From the NCBI GenBank assembly GCA_037501455.1, contig CM074862.1, forward strand, positions 60,171,501-60,235,500: 64,000 nucleotides of DNA. The letters are read 5' to 3'. Each line of letters opens with the position of its first letter. The stretch's first letter is position 1. The translations under genes were made by a program, and so were the position numbers. This document shows positions 47,487 through 60,993 of this stretch, one piece after another. The notes beneath the pieces were generated by a model. The model worked only from the letters and a program-made list of their open reading frames with translations. It ran no database searches and was not told the DNA's origin. The stretch comes from Lantana camara (lineage: Eukaryota; Streptophyta; Magnoliopsida; Lamiales; Verbenaceae).

Positions 47487-50400
47487 ATGCATAATAGAAT
47501 GGCTTCTAGAAGAACACGCCGACACCCTGATACCCCAACAGACAATGGTGATAAAGCTGGGCCATCCAATCAGAGGCGGCGTAATAATGAGACTGCTGAA
47601 TTGGTTGATGCAGTTCGGCAATTGGCACAGGTTGTTCAACAGCAACAACAATATCTACAACAGCAACAACAACAACCACTACCCCCTCCACCACGACCAA
47701 TTGAACACAACCAGCAGGAACAAATAATAGATAGATTCTTGAGGCTTCAACAACCCAAGTTCTATGGGGAGCCAGACGACAGAAAAGCAGAGAACTGGCT
47801 CTTTGCTTTGGAGAAAAACTTCTGTGTACTCCACTGTACTGACGAAAAGAAAATCGAGTGTGCTGTATACGTGATGGATGATGTTGCATCTCACTGGTGG
47901 CGTCTCCCCGAAGAAAAGTGGATCAGGGAACATATTCCTCAAACTTGGGATAATTTCAAGGCTGAATTTACCAGAAAGTTCATCCCACTTGTTAAGAAGA
48001 ATGCTCGAGAAAAGGAGTTCCTCAGTTTGATACAAGGAGTATCCTCAGTGGTTCAGTATGAGGCAAATTTCACTCGCCTACTTCCTTATGCACCACACAT
48101 AATGACAGATGAACGACGTAAGGTTCAGAAGTTTGTTGATGGCCTAAGAACTGACCTACAGTATCCCTTGATGACAGCAGACCTCCCGGATTACACCACA
48201 GCTGTTGAGAAAGCTCTGGAGGTAGAGGCTAAGCTTCAGAATATTCGTCTGATCAACCAGAAGATAGATAGGAATCGAGCATCAGGATCAGAGAATCGAG
48301 GAAAACCATTCAATAGATCAATGAAAGGAGTAGGCCAGAAGCCAGTTAAAGCAACCGATGGAAGGCAAGGAGTTGGATTTGGGGGAAGAGGTTGTGCCCA
48401 CTGTGGCAATCCTAATCACATTGAAGCAAATTGTTGGAAAAAGGCTGGGAGATGTTTAGTATGTGGAAGTGATCAACATCAGAAGAACCAATGCCCTAAA
48501 GCTACAACTAATCAGGGATATATGGGAAATCGTCCCGTACCTGGGGTTGGTCGTGGTCAACCGATGGCAAACAGACCTGGAAGACCAAATGTACAGGCCC
48601 GAGCATACGCCCTAGGAGGTGGAGAAAATCCCGATCCCAACGCTGTCGTCGAAGGTATGCTTTGCATCCATGGCACGCATATTAAAGCTTTATTTGATCC
48701 GGGTGCTACGCATTCATTTATATCATCACATCTCATGCATCAACTCCCTTTAGATATAAAATTATTACCATACCATTACGAAGTGGTTTCACCAATGGGT
48801 CCCCGATCCCTTACTAACAAGATGGTTCGAGATTGTCCGGTTGAGTTTGAAGGCAACCGATATCCAGCAGATCTAATTGAGCTATCAGTTCAGGGTTATG
48901 AAGTAATACTTGGTATGGATTGGTTGTACCGTTACAAAGCACAATTGGATTGTTACAACAAACGAGTCAAATTGGAAGAAGATGGGATTCAAGATTCAGA
49001 AGTGATAAACAGGATTACTGAGATCGCCCCATTAATAACATCCTCAGAAGCAAAGAAATACGTCAAGGAAGGAGGTTCCGGATTTATAGCCTACATATTG
49101 AATAAGCCCAAGGATCAAGTTAAGATGGAAGAAGTACACGTGGTCAATGAATTTCCTAGAATTTTCCCCGAAACCTTGGAGTCTTTACCACCAGCACGAG
49201 AAGTTATGTTCGTTATCGATCTTACTCCTGGAGCTGAACCTTATTCCAAGACTTCGTATCGAATGGCATTGCCCGAGCTACAAGAGTTGAAGACTCAATT
49301 AGAAGAACTGCTAAAGATCGGATACATTCGTCCAAGCACATCGCTGTGGGGAGCTCCAGTATTATTTGTGAAAAAGAAGGATGGGACGCTGCGAATGTGT
49401 ATCGACTATCGGGAATTAAACCGATTGACAATCAAGAACAACTATCCGTTGCCACATATTGAAGAACTATTTGACTCATTACAAGGGTCGAAAGTATATT
49501 CTAAATTGGACTTGAGACAAGGATACTATCAGCTTCGTATCAAAGAGGAGGATGTACCCAAGACTGGCTTCAACACGCGATATGGCCATTTTGAATTTAT
49601 GGTTATGCCATTCGGGTTAACCAACGCACCTGCAGCCTTTATGGACATGATGCATCGTATCTTTCGACCATATTTGGATCAGTTCGTGGTCATTTTCATC
49701 GATGATATACTGATATACTCAAGAACTCCAGAAGATCATGCCGATCATTTACGTATTGTGCTACGGACCCTAGAAGAACATAAACTTTATGCAAAGTTTA
49801 GTAAGTGTGAATTTTGGATAGACCGAGTCGCATTTTTGGGACACGTGATATCTGAAAAAGGTGTTGGAGTAGATCCATCCAAAATCGAAGCCGTGAATAA
49901 TTGGAAGCAACCAAAAACACCTACGGAAGTCAGAAGTTTCCTAGGACTTGCAGGCTACTACCGACGATTTGTTAAAGATTTTTCAAAGATAGCTGATCCA
50001 TTGACTCGATTAACACGCAAGGAGACTTCTTTCCTATGGAGTGACAAGTGCGAAGCAAGTTTTCAAAAGTTAAAAAGACGTTTGACTACGGCACCTGTAC
50101 TATCACTACCAGATGGACCAGATGATCTAGTGGTGTTCACTGACGCCTCACTGGAAGGACTAGGATGTGTTCTAATGCAACGGGGTAAAGTAATTGCTTA
50201 TGCTTCAAGAAAACTTCATCCACATGAACAAAATTATCCTACCCATGATTTGGAGCTCGCCGCAGTTGTTTTTGCCTTGACCAAGGGGAGACACTACCTG
50301 TATAGAGTGACTTTTGACATATATACTGACCATCAAAGCTTGAAGTACTTATTTACCCAGAAGAATCTGAATATGCGTCAACGCCGATGGATGGAACTAT

Positions 50401-52034
50401 TAGAGGACTATGATTGCAAAATTTTATATCACCCTGGTAAAGCTAATGTGGTGGCAGATGCACTTAGCAGGAAGGCGGAAGTATCTCACATTTCAGTTGA
50501 CTCCACAAGCTCTATCAGTTCGAGAGACAAGCTGAAAATGCAACGTCGTACACAATTCATGGGTCTTGCCATACAACCAGAACTCACAACACAAATCAAG
50601 GAGACCCAGACAGCAGGTGAGTGGTACCAAGAACAGTTGACACGAGCCGTAACTGATCCACAAGCTACTCTACAACTAGATAACTTGGGAATCGCCAGAC
50701 ACCGCGATAGGATATATATTCCACCCTCTCTTCGAAGTGTGATATTGGATGAAGCTCACAAAACAAGGTACATTGTACACCCTGGCGGAACCAAGATGTA
50801 CAGAGATCTCAAGAAACAATATTGGTGGAATGGAATGAAGCGCGACATAGCAGATTTTGTAAAAGTGTGTTTGACTTGCCAGAAGGTCAAAGGAGAGCAT
50901 CAGAAACCTGCAGGACTTTTACAACCTCTTCCAATACCAACTTGGAAATGGGACGAGATTACGATGGATTTTCTGGTAGGATTACCAAGGGTCAGAGGTG
51001 GATATGATAGCATTTGGGTTATCGTTGACCGATTAACGAAGTCAGCTCACTTCCTACCTGTCAAGACCACAAGTAATGTGAAAAAGTTAGCAGATCTTTA
51101 CATACAAGAAATCGTCAAGTTACATGGAACTCCTGCTAGTATCGTATCCGGCCGAGATCCCAAATTCACATCCAAATTATGGCAAGATATTCAAGAACAA
51201 CTAGGTACAAAGCTACAATTTAGTACGGCTGCACACCCCCAGACAGATGGCCAATCAGAAAGATTAATTGGGTACCTCGAAGATATGCTTCGGATGTGTG
51301 TCCTCGACTACAATGAGAATTGGCACAAACAACTAGCATTGATAGAGTTCGCCTACAATAACAGTTATCAATCGTCTATCCAGATGGCCCCGTATGAAGC
51401 TCTATACGGAAGAAAGTATCGATCGACCTTATATTGGGATTTAGATTAATGGAGACAAACTGAGAATGGACACCATCGAGCAACAAAACCAGAACTAATT
51501 CAGGACGCAATTGAAAAAGTACAAGCCATCAAATTAAAGATGAAGATTGCCCAAGACCGCCAGAAAAGTTATGCTGATCGCCGGAGAAAGAAATTGGAGT
51601 TTGAAGTAGGTGATCGAGTATTTCTCAAACTCTCTCCTAGAAAAGGAATCCAAAGATTTGGTAAAGGAGGAAAGTTGAGCCCACGATACATTGGACCATT
51701 TGAGATCACTGAACGGGTTGGAGAAGTTGCATACCGATTGGATCTACCACCAAACCTTATAGGAATTCACAATGTTTTCCATATCTCGCAACTGCGCAAA
51801 TATCACCCCGATGGATCTCATATAATACCATCCGAAGAGATACCATTAGAACCAAATCTCACATATACAGAGAAACCAGTGCGCATTTTAGACCGCAAGT
51901 ATAAAGAACTTCGGAATAGAAGGATCCCGATGGTAAAAGTACAATGGAGAAATCAAAAGGCAGAAGAAGCTACTTGGGAACTGGAAGAGAAGATGAAGAA
52001 ATACTATCCAGGATGGTTTACCACCAGCAGATAG
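47487..52034 (+). pseudogene. gag-pol: R4 gag-pol polyprotein, one in-frame stop
   Basis: A frame of about 1515 codons is interrupted only by TAA at 51447-51449, where R3 has glutamate. The start is 47487 or the second ATG at 47499 (MASRRTRRH). Order: Gln-rich N-terminus, capsid ([16 protein letters not shown]), two CCHC knuckles ([28 protein letters not shown]), protease ([10 protein letters not shown]) and reverse transcriptase ([10 protein letters not shown] and FIDDIL, both catalytic boxes intact). RNase H follows (FTDAS, DLELAAV, YTDHQSL, VADALS), then integrase (HHCC; MDF; QSER) and chromodomain (EEATWELEEKM near 51965). The second integrase catalytic position is glycine ([11 protein letters not shown] at 51150-51152) where R3 has SDRDPRF, so strand transfer should fail even with read-through. 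The frame would otherwise make one long gag-pol protein. Confidence 0.96.
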
Positions 52035-52056
52035 AATCTGGGGACCAGATTCTTTC

Positions 52057-52072
52057 AAAAGGGGGGGAGAGT
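52057..52072 (+). other. R4 polypurine tract
   Basis: AAAAGGGGGGGAGAGT directly before the TGTGACACCC start of the 3' LTR. Confidence 0.9.
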
Positions 52073-55006
52073 TGTGACACCCAGATATCTAGAGACGTAA
52101 GAAAATATAAATTAGGAAAATATCGTATCATAACATGCATACATATTTCGTGGCATATCAACTGTGCAATTTATTTATTTAAATTTATAATGTTACTTGA
52201 CCCAATTATATTTTAAATAGCACACTAACGTTAAACATATGTGTTAGTAAGTATTATTAGAATTTATTAGTTGTTGATTTAAAATGTTCAACTTTAAATT
52301 AAGTTACAAATTCTCGTACACAATACTACACCTATACGGGTGCAAGTCCTATAATGTACGTGCATACCTTTATATTTTTAGCAAAAGTAAAATGTTTATA
52401 TATTTATTTAATGACTTATGCATGTGCATGCATGCAAACTCACGTGTGGGTTGCCCCTGATAAGTCTTGAAGGAATCTACACATATATTAAGAAAATACA
52501 AGTGGCAAACTTGAGCTCATTGTATTATATGTACTCATCCCTTAGTAACTTAATTATTAAGTCTTAGTGTCCTTATCAGCAACCACGTGCCAACCAAAGG
52601 AACTAAAATAAGAATTGCGTGTCATTACACTCTAAATGTATCCAAATTTATTAATTAATTTAATTATTCTATTGATTCCCAAATTACGATATAACCAAAG
52701 AAATGAAAAGACTTTTGTTTTATAAGTGAACTCGGCGATCCATTTTAAACCCCAAAAAGAACAGGAGCTTTATTTTACAAAAGAAAAGAATATTGGCCGT
52801 GATGTCCAACCTCAGCGCATAACACGGATTTCTTTTCAAGAATTTTGGACTGTTAGTATTCTCCTATTGTATGTTCTATTATCTATCCTCTATTCTAAAT
52901 TTTGAAATTTTCAATTATTTGATAAGTTATATTTTAAATTTTTTATTTATGTGGTAATTTTATTTAACTGAGTGTAGGAGTATGTTATATAATCAGTATA
53001 TAAATTTGATTAACTCAATTTTCGAAGCTTACACGTTTGCCTAAATTTTCAGTAAATGAAATAACATGGTGTTCACTAATTCCTGTTTGCTAAATTAACT
53101 ACGTAAATATATTATTGGTATAATATCATTGTAGGAAATATATTTTCAAGCATCATGTATTAATTGGAGTATATAATAACTGTAATCATGTCATGGACAT
53201 TTGACTTTAGCTTAGTTGTTATTATTACTACAGACTAGGTTGGATTTAAATATAATCGGATTCATGTGAGTAATAGGTTAGATAAAACATTAAATATATT
53301 TTATTTATTTTATTTAAATGAGTGTTTGGATTTTTCATTTGGAAAACTAATGTACACCTTTGGTACTTGTGGGCGAATTAGATTAAGTTCTCAGAAATAG
53401 AAAGTAATTCCCAAAGTAATTAATAAAGTTAATGAGTGGTTCTGTATGTTGCCAATCTTAGTGCCTCATATGTAACTTTCCTTTACGTGTTGGTCATGAT
53501 GTGATTTGTTAGGAAATATCATGATATCATTTATGTCTCATTTCTTGAATCTATCATTAAAGTTAAAGTACAACTAGTTAGTTATATATATTCTCGATCT
53601 CAACTAAATTGATTAAAGATCCCAAATTCTTTAATTAGTCTGAGAAATAAATTTCATTTAATATTAAAATATGTACAGTAAGGGGCGAACAATTTGATTG
53701 CTAAAAAAAAAAAATAGGAATTAATTACTGAGTTTGGGTTGGGGTAGTGATTTTTAGATTTAGCACTTTTTGACCCGAAACCGTGTTTGTCTTTTGTCAG
53801 GCAAACTAGGACCAGCTGTGAATCAGTACGGTGAGGAAACTTGAACTTTAAAACTGAAATACGTATAATTATATTATTATATCAGCCTTCGTAAGACCTT
53901 TATTCGATGATTTCGATTTTTATTCCCTTCATATTATATTTGCGTAACTAAATATTTCATTATTAATTACTGGTTTTAAGACAAATGATTTTTGTTAGTA
54001 AAAAAGGACTTCATATTTATAAGTACTGCATCAAATCCTTCATTTTGTTTGAAAAGAATCTACCGTTCTTGTTAACGAGCTGTTCTGTTCTGTTACTGTT
54101 TGATTGCACTCGTAGGGACGCCTACGGGGTAGTTCTTGGCCACGGGGTTACTCTCAATATCAGATCGGCTGGGCGGTATCGGGCCGCGGTCGTAGCTGTG
54201 CGAGGTAACACCCATATGTTGACGCTACCATTTGGAGATTCGGAGATGGTCTCGAGTGGTGAGCCGAAGAGATGATCTCACGGGCACGTGGGACTCTCGA
54301 CCTCTGTTAGTTGGGGGATACCCCGACACTGGTGTTTGGAGTTATTTAATGATTTTGGTTTTAGGCGATAAAAGGGGTGAGATTGTTCATAGCTCGTTCA
54401 TATGCATGTATATCTTATGTATATTGTTCCTTGCCTGCTCATGCATCGATTATGGTTTTGTCATTATTTGCTGTTCTGTATTCTTCCGCCTACCTCACTA
54501 AGTCAGTTTGACTTATTCCTCTCTTTTGACCCATATTTCAGATCTTTTTGAGCGAGGCCCGGAGTTAGGTGAGCAGCCCTTGGATTAGAGAAGTTAGAGC
54601 TGTCTTGCCTGCTGTTTTGTTGTTGATATACAATACCCCACCTCAGGGGATGTATATGGCTATGTGGTTTGTAAGCTTAAGCCCCACATAAGGGCGAAAA
54701 CGTTCACTTTTGTCTGGTACTTGTTTTGTCGTTATCTTCCTCGGGGTCGGTATATAAGTTCAGTTATTTTATTTTTTGCTTTGGACTCTTGTATTAGGAC
54801 CACTACCTTTTATATTAAGCTATGTTATCGTTTTTGCTGTTTTCAGTTGTTTTGGTTTTCACTCTGAGTTGTTACTCTAGATTACCGTAGTTTCATTTTT
54901 CGCTTGCGCCTGAATCAGGGTAAGCACTTAGCAAACCTTGACTAGGCCGTGCGGCCGGCACTCCACGGGGCCCTCTAGGTCCGGGGATCTCGTTGGGGGC
55001 ATCGCA
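52073..55006 (+). repeat. R4 3' LTR (2.9 kb)
   Basis: TGTGACACCCAG to GGCATCGCA, near-identical to 44146-47078. The hairpin TAAGTCA-GTT-TGACTTA is unchanged at 54499-54515. The end GGCATCGCA differs from the 5' LTR by one base. Confidence 0.95.
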
Positions 55007-55382
55007 ATTGGTCCATTTGAGATTGTGGAATGTATTGGGGAAGTTGGCTACCTCTTGGATTTGCCTCCGAATCTCACGGGAATTCATAACGTGTTTCATA
55101 TATCACAATTGAGGAACTATTTCCGAGATGAGATGGAGACTATGCGGGTAGAAGAGACACAATTGGATCCGGACTTAACGTTTAAGCAATAACCGGTGTA
55201 AATCTTGGATAGGAAGGTTCAAGAGTTCAGGAATCGACAAACCCCGTTGGTTAAGGTACTTTGGAATGATCTCAAAACCGAAGAAGCGACATGGGAAAAC
55301 GGAAGAGAAGATGCGGAGTTTTCATCTTGAGTTATTTCCCGATGGTAAATCTTGGGACCAGATTTCTTTAAGGAGGGGAGGT
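55007..55382 (+). pseudogene. pol: R5 pol remnant, right piece (chromodomain end) and polypurine tract
   Basis: Resumes the frame left at 44145: IGPFEIVECIGEVGYLLDLPP, GIHNVFHISQLRNYF, then the ILDRK/FRNRQTPLVKVLW and EEATWE chromodomain motifs. Two TAA codons (about 55190-55200) and a one-base gain in an A-run near 55297 break it; the last residues are in another frame. It is followed by the polypurine tract TAAGGAGGGGAGGT (55369-55382) and the 3' LTR. R5 was an autonomous-type chromovirus related to R3/R4; its 5' half is not in the window. Confidence 0.9.
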
Positions 55383-56660
55383 TGTGACGCCCCGTTTCTC
55401 GATCAAGGTAAGTTTTGTTACGTGAGTGAACGATTTACCTTTCTTTCCATGAATTATGTGAAATTATGCCTTATTTTGACAACCATTTTGTGCTTATATG
55501 AAATATATGATTTGTATGAAATGCGTGACTATTTGGTATGTTAATTATGTGCTCGTATTGGTCCTATTGAGCTTTGGTAGCATGCTTTGCGATTAATCGA
55601 AACTATGTGCTTATTTGGACATTAAAACATAATTTAGGGACTAAATGGTAAATTTATTTTATGAGCCTGGAACTGGATAGAACTTAATGAAATTGAGTAG
55701 ATAATTAGATTATGAGTTCGTGTGTTCTTGAATCACACAATTAGGAGTTCGGAAGAAGAAGTTATGGCCATTTTACGAGAAGTCAACCATTTTAACCCAA
55801 ATCAGTTAACCGCGACCCAATTTCGAATTTTACCCAATTTGAGAGCCAATTTCACTCATAACCCGCTCCAATTGACCCGGTTCGTGACCCAAATAGCTGA
55901 CCCAATTTCATAAATCAGATTTTAACATTTCAAACTCATATTACGACATATTCCAAGATTGAAACACATTCTCTCTAAACCCATTCATATTCTCCACGAA
56001 CCCCTCCAAGTCATCTTTAAGAGATAAGATTGGGGATTGAAGCTATAGATTCAAGGTTGAAGAATGAGTTATTCTCTTCGATCATTAGCTCTTAAGGTAA
56101 GAAATGTTTGAGTTTGAATATAAGTCTTCTTCTTTGAACTTGAAGCTTGAATATGGAATCTAGGGTTCGTGTTAGATGGTTTAAACTTGAATTTGTTAAT
56201 GGAAATATGACTCTTATGATGCTAGGAACAATTTGATGTAAGAATCTCTTGTTTTCATGCGTGTTTGAAGAATCCACCATTGATGACCTTTGAAGCTTTC
56301 TTGAGAATTCTTGCATGTTCATGTTTATATGTAGTTTAGCTTGATTTAATGTTTGATTCTTGTTCCTTGAGCAATTTCATGAAGAATGTGATTAATTCCT
56401 TTGAGTTTCTTGCTTGATTGAAGATTTCACCATTGTTGAGTTTGAAGCTTAAATGCTTGAAGAAGATGAAGTTCATATGTGTAGATTGTTGGATTTCTTG
56501 ATGCATATACATTCCTAAATGTTCCTATTATGATATTTGATGTCAAAATTCGTTTATTCACATTGTATGAACTTTGAAGCATGATTTTGGAGTGTTTGGA
56601 GCTTAAAATTCGTCATGTTCAAGCATATGTTCGTAATTCCGATTTGCAACAGTGGCTTAC

Positions 56661-56790
56661 CAAACACCCGTGTGAAAATTGCATTGAAACACCAAACCCC
56701 CGTTTGAAAACCTACTGTCACGATTTTCATGGCCCAAACGGGCATGTGACTTTTGTTCTTGGGGGCCAAACGCCCGTGTTAGGGCCTCGG
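56661..56790. repeat. Palindrome cluster, R5 LTR
   Basis: CAAACCCCCGTTTG (56693-56706) is the clearest. Partial copies are CAAACACCCGTGTG (56661-56674), CCAAACGGGCATGTGA (about 56734-56749) and CCAAACGCCCGTGTTAGG (about 56766-56783). Confidence 0.7.
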
Positions 56791-57958
56791 GTCCCAATTT
56801 TGTGTTTTTGTGATCTTGGTCGTTTTACTTCGTTTTCACTTCCCTTGCACTTCTTACACCCCTAGCATGATATATATGACTTGAAATCATGTTTATATGC
56901 ATTGTAATGTCTTACATACCTCGATTATGTGTAATGATGTACTAAGTATGGTTCACATGTTGTTATTTGCTTATCTTATGACTTGAAAGCTTGTTATATG
57001 ACTTATATGATGTTGTTTGATCGTAAATGCTACACTTATGCTATCTTACGACAATCATTTGCACATCATGAGCATATTTGCATTATCTTGAAGCCGTGCG
57101 TCGTCTTAATTGGTTTTGAGTCGTGTCTTACCTTTGTTAGTACGTTGTCTTGTTAGGTGGTGGGTCTCCGGTCGAGTAGCTTATTGCTCGAGGTTGGCCT
57201 TCAAAGTTCTTGGTAAAGGTGAGGAGTTATATATATATATATATGAAAAGTTTTCAAAACTGTGGGCACATATGGCCTAACACGTTTGATGATTTGAACC
57301 CTTCACTTCAAAAATATATAAATATAGGCTCTATAAGCCAAGCTTTGTGAGAGTTGCTCGTATTATGAATATTTGTTATGGAGAAAATGATTTGCAAGTA
57401 AAACTAGAGTTTTATTATAAGGGATATGTACCCCAAATGCTTTCGGAACTTGTTTGGATACTATACCTATATGCATTGTGTAGCGAGATGTTTTGGACCA
57501 TGCTATGGAAGTGGCATGGAGTTTGGGACCTTGCAAGGACGCTTGCATGGTTGGATTTGGTTTTGAGAGCTCGGGGGTGGAGTAAGTAGGAATGTTGAGA
57601 AGGCAAGGGCCGACGGCTACCTCTTACGAAACTCCCAACATGTAAGAGATACTTAGGTTCCGACGGATTATTCGGGGTTGAGGTATTCTCGAGGGGGAAT
57701 GTGGAGTTTCATTGACTCGCTTCCCAATGCTTTGGACCGATGTACGGGGGCTGTACACCCTCAGCATCATGGAGTTTGGATGGATTGGTTTGGTTTTATT
57801 TGGATTAGGAAGTTCGGTTGGAGTACTCGTTCTTGCTGAGTCGGGTGATTTGTAGTTTATGATCCGTATTTGGAAAACTTGCATTTATTTTGGAAAAATT
57901 ATTCAGATCATGAATAATCTTTGGTTTTGCATGCATTGAACCTTATACATATTAACCG

Positions 57959-57995
57959 TATATTTCGCTTCTCCTCACCAGTTCCTTTTGAACTG
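57959..57995 (+). promoter_or_regulatory. TATA-like box and conserved hairpin, R5 LTR
   Basis: TATATTT, then CCTCAC and arms CAGTTC/GAACTG with loop CTTTT (57979-57995), followed by a pyrimidine tract. The stem is different from every other family but pairs fully. Confidence 0.5.
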
Positions 57996-58437
57996 ACCTT
58001 CTTTACGTTTCGTGTCCGCAGGTTGCGTTTTGGAGTCATGCTAGGCAGGGCCTTACTTGAGAGTTTTGTGTCGAGTCTAGCTTGTACTCGTTATGTTGAT
58101 ACATACTTTAAGTTTATGTTATGTTTCGGGATTTATAGATTTGGCATGTATGATGATATATTATGTTAGTTTAGACCGTGTTGGTCATTAGGTTGATTTT
58201 ACATTCCGCACTTGAGCATTTTATGTTGGACCATGATGGTTACTTAATTTATGAATGAATGAATTTATGCACTTGTTATGTTTTGATTTACTCGCGTTGT
58301 GAGTCTAGTACCGCCTAGCTAGGATGTCCATTTGTCACCGCTTGCTTCGGTCTTGGCAGGTATATGGATAGCAATTCTATATACAAGCTAGGTCCGTAGC
58401 GCGGGATCGGCGTAGATGCCCTCGTCGGGGCGTTACA

Positions 58438-60993
58438 CTTAGTGTGCCTAACGACGAGATGATAGGCCCTTTAACGATTCCATTGTGACTTTTACTACTT
58501 CTATATGGCGAGGTTCTTGGATTTCAAATTCTCTATCTTTGTCCGTATTAGTATACTATGCTTAAAATATCTAATCTTGATGATGTTACATAAATTTCGA
58601 TCCTACTCTCGGGATAGTCACCATCCCGGTTCATTACCTCACAATTTCTTTCATAATCAAGTCGAGGCTATCGATTCCTTACTCAAAGATAAAACCTCCT
58701 TGATAATTCTTGAGGTTTGATCCAAGTCCTTCAATAATCACTCCTTTTGATTCCTTCCTTCTCAAATTTCTTTCAAGTCATCATGGAAGAACGATTGATG
58801 ACAAAGTTAGGTTTTACTTCATTGGGGGTCGTCCAAACTCCTCCAATATTTAGTTGAATTCACCTCTACGGATGCCATCACGAAATGTGATAATTTGATT
58901 CAGTTTCTTTTCCCGAGTTAACATAAAAGTCTCGCGGAAGTTCCTTCATAATTTCATTATCTTTCATGGTAATCTTCAACCCGAATCTAGTGACTTAACT
59001 CTCACTTTGACGGTTTATCCGCTGAAGCTATCCTATACTTTTCCGATAATCATCACTAGGGCTTTCATGTCTTCCATGGTTTGCCTTTTCGCTCTTCCTA
59101 CTAAACTATTTCTTCGAACACAATTTCGAATTTTAAGTTTGGCTCTGGATTGTGCTCTCCCGCTTAAAATTTTCGCTTTTACATGATGACTATGTTTATC
59201 CTCCTTTAACCGGAACTCTTGATGAGCAAATCTCATTAGGGAGGGTATTAATTGGATTAGTAGTCCTAAATCTTTTTCGCTTCAACTTCTCTCCTTTTAT
59301 TGCCTTACAATCTAGATCCCATTTTCTTTTCTTGCTAGATTTGAACAACCCGAAGTCAACTCTAAACCCCTTTACTTTCTGAATCCCCCCGAAGTCCTCT
59401 TCTTCATAAATTCTAAACTCCGGTTGTACTCTTTTAGGCCTCCGCATTCATTCCTTTCCTTTTTGATTCACGATGTGCAACCCAATTATTTCTCTTCACC
59501 TTAATTCGAATGTGACTCGATTGAACTGATGCTTGTTAAGTGAGGTGAAAGAACTTCCTATCAAGTAAACATTAAAATACATGTCGGGTTAAGATGTTAA
59601 TGTACATGGTACACTTATAAACAATTAAATGTACGACATATTGGAGCAGTTATATCAATTAGAAGTGCGCATATAGGTAAAGAAATTGAAATAATTTAAA
59701 GAGGCGTATGATGCATGCCATGAATGTATTACACCTGTCACCGTAGTGGTAAGCTTTAGCCGGACAACTTGTTCTTCATTTCTCTAATTACAATTTGCGT
59801 TGAATTGTTGTTCATTTCTTGTTTTACCATGGTCTTCAAATCTTTAAAGTTTTCTTGTATCAACTTGTATGTCTCCTTAGTCCGAGATTGTGATTTCTGG
59901 AACCTAAATTCTTCTACACCCATAGGATCGATGTTTTAGCTTCTTTCCAAGTATCAGTCTCCCGATATCGTCCGCATCCTTACCATTATTGTCACCTTCA
60001 TCGAAGTTCCTTCAATTACTCTCGTAAGTACAAATTGGTTGAAGGACTTATTCTCCAATTGTCTATACTTGATCACCCAATTTCCTCCAAAAGCTCTTTG
60101 GCTTTCTTTATCATTTCCATATCTCTCAATTCGGCCTCACAACACGAAAATTCCGCTTAGATTTGGAAAATAAACTCCAATCCGACCGAAGATAGAACTT
60201 CTAGCCTCGTTATCTTCCATAGGTTTGCATTCACCATGTTGATTAACTTTCATAACTTCTTCCTAATCCGATTCTTACTTTCCATTCCTAACGATGAGAT
60301 CTTCTCCCCTGGCTTTAACCTTAGGAGTTGGCAAATCACTGCCTTCAACCTGAGTAAAGCTACTACCAATAGAAACCCAACCAGAGCGAGGCATAGATTC
60401 TGCACCATGATGGTTGGTCTTCAAAGCATTACAGAGAACTTACATCCTCCCTTGTGGTTTCCATCTTGATTTCTCCACAAACCTCCAATCACTTCATTGT
60501 CTTGATAGGCTTGATTTCTTATCCATGCCGAGTCTTCACCCCTAGTTCAGTTCCCATCTCTATCTTGAACTCCCATCTTATAACCTTGTCATAAGAATCA
60601 CCAATCGGCCGAATTCCTCTAAATCTCCGGAGTCTTCTTTGAATTATCCACACCTGATGGAAGAGTTCGTGGCAGTTGTTGTGATGGTGAAAATTGGCCA
60701 TGGTTTACTGTTGTAAGAACATCCTACAATCACAACTCATCGCAAATATAAATGCATGCCAGTTAGTAAGTGTATATGACATATAATTAGCACCAAGAGC
60801 ACGTATTTGATGCAAAATGCAACACATAAGTCAACAAAATTTAAGTTAAACACATTTAACAATGTATTCCCATATCAATTTTCAATAGCAATGCTCATGA
60901 TCAATGCGGTGCACTCGTTGACATGTTGTTCCTATATCGTACGACCTAGACTTGACATGACACAACACTAGAAACCCTAGTTTTGCAACCGGG
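58438..60993 (-). other. R6 internal region without recognisable gag or pol
   Basis: Minus strand, related along much of its length to the R1 internal region, and likewise lacking zinc knuckles, reverse transcriptase and integrase. An open stretch of 83 codons (59447-59196) has YEEEDFGG and a Lys/Arg-rich second half. The part near 60701, about 290 bp after the primer site where gag begins in R2, has an ATG reading MANFHHHNNC, preceded by TTACAACAG, but no capsid motif. R5 inserted at its left limit here. Confidence 0.6.

Larger units (their letters stand above)
44146..55006 (+). mobile_element. R4: nearly intact Ty3/gypsy chromovirus
   Basis: LTRs 44146-47078 and 52073-55006, target copies ATTGG (44141-44145 and 55007-55011). 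Primer site, a single gag-pol frame, polypurine tract and LTRs are all present. It lies inside the R5 integrase/chromodomain sequence, same orientation. By eye the two LTRs differ at roughly 35-45 of about 2930 positions. It is therefore younger than R5 but not very recent. Confidence 0.97.
55383..58437 (+). repeat. R5 3' LTR (3.1 kb)
   Basis: TGTGACGCCCCG to CGGGGCGTTACA, so its ends form a 12-bp inverted repeat with one mismatch. It contains a donor-like TTAAGGTAAG (56096/56097), the palindrome cluster (56661-56790), TATATTT (57959-57965) and a hairpin CAGTTC-CTTTT-GAACTG (57979-57995). No gene was recognised. It abuts the R6 internal sequence; the right target copy would be CTTAG (58438-58442), with the left copy out of view. 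Confidence 0.88.

Noticed and set aside
50676..50900. Antisense open frames within R4 pol
   Set aside because: Fully covered by the integrase coding frame on the plus strand.
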